DNA of 64,000 nt. Source: Phytophthora hibernalis (taxonomy: Eukaryota; Oomycota; Peronosporomycetes; Peronosporales; Peronosporaceae). Location of the stretch: positions 310,001 to 374,000 of the forward strand of contig JAAKBF010000007.1 in NCBI GenBank assembly GCA_012656075.1, read 5' to 3'. The notes under the pieces are model-generated. The model did no database searches and was not told the DNA's origin. It saw nothing but the letters and a program-made list of their open reading frames with translations. The stretch's first letter is position 1. Every line of letters starts with the position of its first letter. Below, in pieces: positions 59,598 through 64,000 of the stretch. The position numbers and the translations under genes were made by a program.

Positions 59598-60623
59598 AAG
59601 CCCAACAGTTTGCATTCAATAGCTCGATCACTTAATTTTGGGTCCTTTCGGTTTGATTTTGGAATATGTGCATAAGAGGTCGAACCCCATATTCTTATCC
59701 CTAAACCGCATGCCCTTTTGTCATACAGTAACTCGAACGGGTTTTTCATCCCCAGTCTAGCCATCGGTAGGCGGTTAGTGACATCGGTGATGTAAAGCAG
59801 GGCCTCAGGCCACCATTTTGCCGTAATATTGGCCCTCTAAGTGCGCAGCGTACACCTGTCATTACCGTCTGGTGAGACCGCTCGGCACTGCCATTTTCCT
59901 CTGACATTAGAACTTTCGAATTCTAATCCGAGTTTTGAACAGAGTTTAGATACCTCAGTGTTCATAAACTCAGTACCTCCATCAGTCCTAATCCTGTGAA
60001 CTTTGAATGAAAATTGTACTGACAACTGTTTTAAGAGATGTTTGATTTTCCCCGGTACCTCTTTTAGGGACTTTACAACAATATACCATTTATAAGCAGT
60101 TGCATCATCTACCACTGCCAGAGCGTACCGGTATCCGAATGATCCGTATAGCCTTTTAGACGTCCTGTAGAGTTCATGTGGAGAGTATGCAATGGCTGTG
60201 TGGCTTTACTCCCCACCATATTCTTATAGGACATTCTGCGGTCCTTCATATGAGCACAGGTCTTACAGAAGAATGATACTTTCTTGATTTCAGAGTATGG
60301 AATATTTGGGAGACCCTCAATTTTCTGATTGCTTATCGTCCTAATTAGGCGTTCTTTACCCACATGACCCAGTCTTAACCCCCCAACGCCCACACGTTGT
60401 ATCGTACAACATGTTTCAATAGGGATTGGCTCGGAAAACAGCAAAACTATAGTGAAATCAAGTTTAAGCACATCCTAACAAAACCGAGACGTTCCCGCAA
60501 ATGCACAGGGCTAGGCATAAAAGGCTCATAAAAGTACCAGCTCCCTCCCTCTCTCCTCCGAATCAGTGGCTGTCGCTCATTCGAAGAAAATTCGAAGGCA
60601 GAGCAAGACGGGCATGGACACGC

Positions 60624-61658
60624 ATGGTAGGCAAACAATCACGCAAGGAATCACTTTCCGAGCACCTTCGCTTTATCGAGCGTTTGAATGGCCGCAGCGA
60701 GGAGGAGCGGAAGCGTCTGGTGAGGGAGCATGTTGAATATAAGTCTGGGGAGCGCGACGAGGACGTCAACTTCGGCGACGACCGCCTGCCGCCGTCAACG
60801 GGTAAAGCCCGCGCACAGCCCCCTCCCAAGAAGTTGAGACCTCCGACGGGCAAGGACGCGTCGTACCTTAGGGCACAAAAGCGCCTGCTATCCCAGGAGC
60901 GTCAGGATATTGCTGTAAAGACCGCCGCTGGCTCCGGGAAGAAAGCGCCGGTCGCGTGGAAGGCCAAGTACGACGACATCGACTACGAAGCAAAAAGCCA
61001 AGAAAACTAAGTGCTGCTCGTGTAGCTAAGGAGAAGGAGAAGAAGAAGAAGACTGCGGAGAATCGATGTGCTGCCGCTGCAGATGCACAAGAAGCGGTGC
61101 GGCTGCGCATGAAGTTGCGAGAAAGAAGATGAATAGAACTGCGCAAGCTACTACGAAGAAACGTGCAACAAATTCCAGTAAAGCTGTGACGCCAAAGCGC
61201 AAGAAGTCTATACCCGATCAAGGTGTAGCCGCGGAATCACCAGCACCGCTTCCATCACTGACAAGGTACGACATGATACATGTTCTATCCAACTACATGT
61301 ACTCACAACTGTTGATGTCCTTCATGCAGGTATGTACAACATCATGCCAAGTCCAGCCTGTGTACAACATCTTATAATGTTGAACATTACAACATGTTAC
61401 TACATCCAGCATGTTTATTGATACTGAGCGCTCGATTTCTAACTCGTATCTTTGATATGCGAACAGTTCCAAGTCTCCAGCTTGTCTCCGTTGGGGTCCC
61501 CGTTGACGCCAAGCCAAGCTACTGCATCGGGGCCTACACCCACGCCGGATTCTGCTGATTCTCTATTGGAGCGTTCCAGGTACAATCGTAAAGTAGGAGC
61601 TGCATTTTATATTTATAGGGCACTAACTTGTTTGATGTATTTCGAGACTTATCCATAA
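60624..61658 (+). CDS. Basic Lys/Arg-rich hypothetical protein lying inside the Copia remnant
   Basis: Start 60624 (MVGKQSRKESLSEHLRFIER). Long charged helices (SEEERKRLVREHVEYKSGE), a Pro/Lys linker, then a Lys/Ala-rich coiled coil (about 61020-61130: ARVAKEKEKKKKTAENR), a Ser/Lys nuclear-localisation-like stretch and a probable intron (about 61266-61465). Two A-run breaks (about 60989 and 61125) are bridged. I do not recognise a family. It lies on the opposite strand to the retroelement, exactly where the zinc knuckle and protease should be. It is a captured or inserted host gene, or a nested element's gene. Confidence 0.5.
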
Positions 61659-62508
61659 GTCCCACCTCTTCTTGGACTTATCCCCCAAAATGCGGCGCAA
61701 TGCACTCTCAACTTGGTCTACGGTGAAGTCCTCCTTCTTCATCGAAATGGACGAAGCCCAAACCTCACTGGACAGCTGTGAGAGTACCTTAACACAGAGC
61801 CATGGCTCCGTAACCATGTCTTGCCCCAAAAGTTCGCGAGTCTTCCGATTAATCTCATTGCGCGCCTTCTAAAGTTGCGGGAAGAGTGTTCTTAAGTCAC
61901 TCCATGAACTGCGAGTCAACTTAGTCCAGGCCCTGGCTAACTCGACGAGCCCTGCCGCATCGCCTTGGCCGAAGTCCTTTTCTAGAAGCCGAATTATCTC
62001 ACGTGGCTCTATTGCAGAAACCACATCCGGCAGCGTCGACAGGAAAATCGGTAGAACCTGATTCAACATGTTCTGAAGGTATCCCTTTCCCCTTTTCCAG
62101 TACATCACCGTTCACCTCATTTTGAGTACATCATGCACGTCCGTTTCGGTGGTCGGCGAAGGAGGCTTCTCCAGACTGCCCTCAGAAAGTCGGTCATGAG
62201 TACAGTGCCCCTTTTCCAGCAGCTTCGACTGGTACACATGGTCCAACTGGATGACATGAGTCAAGGGCTTGTCCTTCCACATGGCGTAGGACTTGCCAGT
62301 AAACTTTTCAAGACCGCCACCAAACTTAGCATTGGCGGTCATCGTACTTAAAATATTGGTTGCAAAGTTGTTCGTGTTGTAGCTTAGTTGCTTGCCGTCA
62401 GTTCCGCATCATTAGGCCTATCTTAGTGATGGGGAAGCTGGTAGCATTCACCTTGGTTAGCCCTCGGCAAGTTGCCCTTATCGACCAATTAACAGTAGTG
62501 TGCCTTAC

Positions 62509-63176
62509 TTAACAGCCTATCAGACTACTTGAATCCACAGCATACAAATCTGTAGATATTGTGGCGCAACACTGCTGCTCGTTGCTTTCCTCCGTGTTGT
62601 GCTCATCCAGGTCCAGCGAGCTTGCAGAACTATTACAACGCAGCAGGTTCGCCAGGTCGTCGTATCTCTCGGCATGAGCGCCACCAACCGCCAACGCATC
62701 GACAACAGGCGACTTGAACTGGAACGTCATCGCAAAGATGTCGTTGAAGATCATGGTCTTCATCGACTCGATAAGGTACGAGCCGTACACGTACAGTTCA
62801 AGCACCAACTCGTGGATCTGCTGGCCCTCGTGGTCGAGAACCGAAATAAGCAGATCGAAGAGGGCTGCGACTGATCCAGCAGGTTGATACTTGCGGCATC
62901 AAGGTCGGTTGAAGATCCGACCGCGATGTATTCCATGAGTACCTTCTCCAACTGGCTCAGATGGTTGCGATATGACGGCATCTTGTTATCAATCAGAAGA
63001 TGAAGTGCCTCCAAGGCCACGAGCGAGTACTGCTTCTCCTTGCACGTAACAAGCTTCTGGAGAAGCGGCACAAAGGCCGCCGCCTGCACCGACTTGCGAG
63101 GAATACTGTGCGAATCTGGGCGAGAAAGAACGGAGGCTTTATGCGGCGAATTAGTTCTCGTACATGTACTAACCAC
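62509..63176 (-). pseudogene. Acetyl-CoA carboxylase central-domain-like fragment
   Basis: Minus-strand blocks SLVALEALHLLIDNKMPSY, then QLEKVLMEYIA, FDLLISVLDHEG, LVLELYVYGSYLIESMKT and AMTFQFKSPVVDAL. Their order and spacing match the central domain of eukaryotic acetyl-CoA carboxylase (the VALRAR..LI..PSY, Q.E, FD.L..F..H, ALEVYVRRAY and EFQF pattern known in the family). The VRR of VYVRRAY is replaced by VYG. The frame breaks near 62872. No biotin carboxylase or carboxyltransferase is nearby, so this is an isolated piece among transposons. Confidence 0.5.
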
Positions 63177-63282
63177 CCATGTAAGTCATGATGAAGTTTT
63201 CTTAATTTAAATCAAACCTGCACGCTCAAAACTACATGCCCGAGTAGGTAAAGCAGTTGTCGACGAAGTAATTGGTCCGTTT
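63177..63282. other. Spacer, no gene seen
   Basis: AT-rich stretch between the carboxylase-like fragment and the hAT transposase remnant. Confidence 0.4.
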
Positions 63283-64000
63283 TTAGTTCGAGCTGTTCTC
63301 ATCATCGGAGCTCATGTAAACTTCATCGTCTTGGTTCACCTGCTGGTCTTGTTCGTTTGCTTCCTCTTCCTCTTCTCCTTCGTCACTTGAACTCAACTAC
63401 ACCTTTTCAACTTCAAAATGGCAAAAAGAAAATTCAATACGTCATAAGGTAAAATCAAAATGACGTGAATAGAGAAGTGACTGACGCACGTTTTTATATT
63501 TTGCATACGCGCACTTCTGGCTCGTCCACCTCCTGAATTGCTCCATCATGGGACTTAATGGTGTGGAACGAGCCTATGTGGCAAGATACGTGGTTATAGC
63601 TTCGTAGAAGAGAAACCGGCCGCCTTCATCAAGCGTTCCTTAATAAACAGTTCTGGCGCGAGCACAAAACGAATTTAAAATATCTGCAGTATATAATTCC
63701 CTTTCAAACCTGTTGCTTCTTTAATATCAAATTTGTCACCTTGTGTCATTTTGATTTTACGTTATGACGTATTGAATTTTCTTTTGCCATTTTGAAGTTG
63801 AAAAGGTGTAGATCCCAATCTGCTCTTCGTCGTCATCATTGTCACCTCCTCTAACGTTGAGGGGTCCGAAAGAACCCTGTGTACTGGCTTCTGCTCTTGC
63901 CGATTCCAGAAAAGCGAACCTGCTTATTTATCTTTTCCAGTCCCAATTGATGACGTCGATCGGAGTAGACATACTTGTGTGCACTCCAGTTTCTTTCCGT
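63283..64000 (-). pseudogene. hAT transposase C-terminal remnant, cut by the window end
   Basis: Reading leftward from 64000 on the minus strand: ERNWSAHKYVYSDRRHQLGL then EKINKQVRF, the signature of the hAT C-terminal dimerisation domain. An acidic tail (about 63860-63812, GGDNDDDEEQ) is interrupted by the MITE at 63397-63811 and resumes as SSSDEGEEEEEANEQDQQ, ending with TAA at 63283-63285. At least one frame shift lies between the two parts. The rest of the gene is outside the window. Confidence 0.6.
63397..63811. mobile_element. MITE with ~68-bp terminal inverted repeats
   Basis: Left arm 63397-63464 starts CTACACCTTTTCAACTTC. Right arm 63745-63811 is its inverted copy, differing by one A in an A-run and one substitution. 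The core is 280 bp and non-coding. Ends CTACACC...GGTGTAG leave room for a TA target site, as for Tc1/mariner, but the class is not proven. Confidence 0.8.

Larger units (their letters stand above)
59190..62342 (-). mobile_element. Degenerate Ty1/Copia retrotransposon, interrupted twice
   Basis: Read on the minus strand from right to left: gag (62342-61623, UBN2-like: GGGLEKFTGKSYAMWKDK, then ESALRRILGDKSKK), a gap, GAG-pre-integrase (about 60390: LGHVGKERLIRT, FCKTCAHMKDRRM), integrase core (60115-59837: VDDATAYKWYIVVKSL, RIRTDGGTEFMN) and a post-integrase region (59764-59603 and 59290-59200: KGYRLLDVKANKYLIARDV). The zinc knuckle, protease, reverse transcriptase and both LTRs are not seen. 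Many stops and shifts occur, so it is dead. Confidence 0.8.

Overview
The window is nuclear DNA of an oomycete, most likely Phytophthora or a close Peronosporales relative. The evidence is four AA17-type LPMO genes (a family known from plant-pathogenic oomycetes), a front-end fatty-acid desaturase of the oomycete type, a Crinkler/RHS-like P-loop NTPase, short GT-AG introns (about 60-100 bp), tight gene spacing and a recognisable oomycete initiator upstream of one gene. I cannot name the species.

Layout. 0-18.5 kb is a conserved housekeeping block: an importin-beta family receptor, a small acidic protein, a GATA-like/PHD nuclear protein, a mitochondrial small protein, AP-3 sigma, a BTB-BACK protein, a TBC (Rab-GAP) protein, an RWD protein, GWT1/PIG-W (GPI inositol acylation) and a cytochrome-b5 fusion desaturase. 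18.5-20.4 kb is intergenic and holds a non-autonomous hAT element. 20.4-32.7 kb is the LPMO region: three tandem AA17 genes on +, then a divergent coiled-coil/LRR and MORN pair, then a fourth AA17 gene on -. Three of the four end in a GPI-anchor-like tail. 33-45.5 kb holds a PDZ-FN3 protein and a giant VPS13 lipid-transfer protein carrying PDZ-like, IQ and PH-like segments. 46-52 kb is an array of seven Mpv17/PMP22 genes in mixed orientation. 52-59 kb holds a flavin-reductase-like protein, a repeat-rich type II membrane protein, a BioD-like NTPase with C-terminal nonapeptide repeats, and the CRN/RHS-like NTPase. 59-64 kb is a transposon nest: a broken Copia element with a solo-LTR-like insertion and a plus-strand gene between gag and pol, an acetyl-CoA-carboxylase-like fragment, and a hAT transposase tail split by a long-TIR MITE.

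A technical pattern runs through everything. More than 25 conserved reading frames are broken by what looks like the loss of one base, usually in a run of 3-6 identical bases, and homology resumes at once in the next frame. I read most of these as assembly errors, so the coordinates below span the breaks and most broken genes should not be called pseudogenes on this evidence.

How the genes relate: GWT1 makes GPI precursors and three LPMOs look GPI-anchored, but this is a genomic coincidence rather than a shown pathway. The AA17 and Mpv17 arrays are local family expansions.
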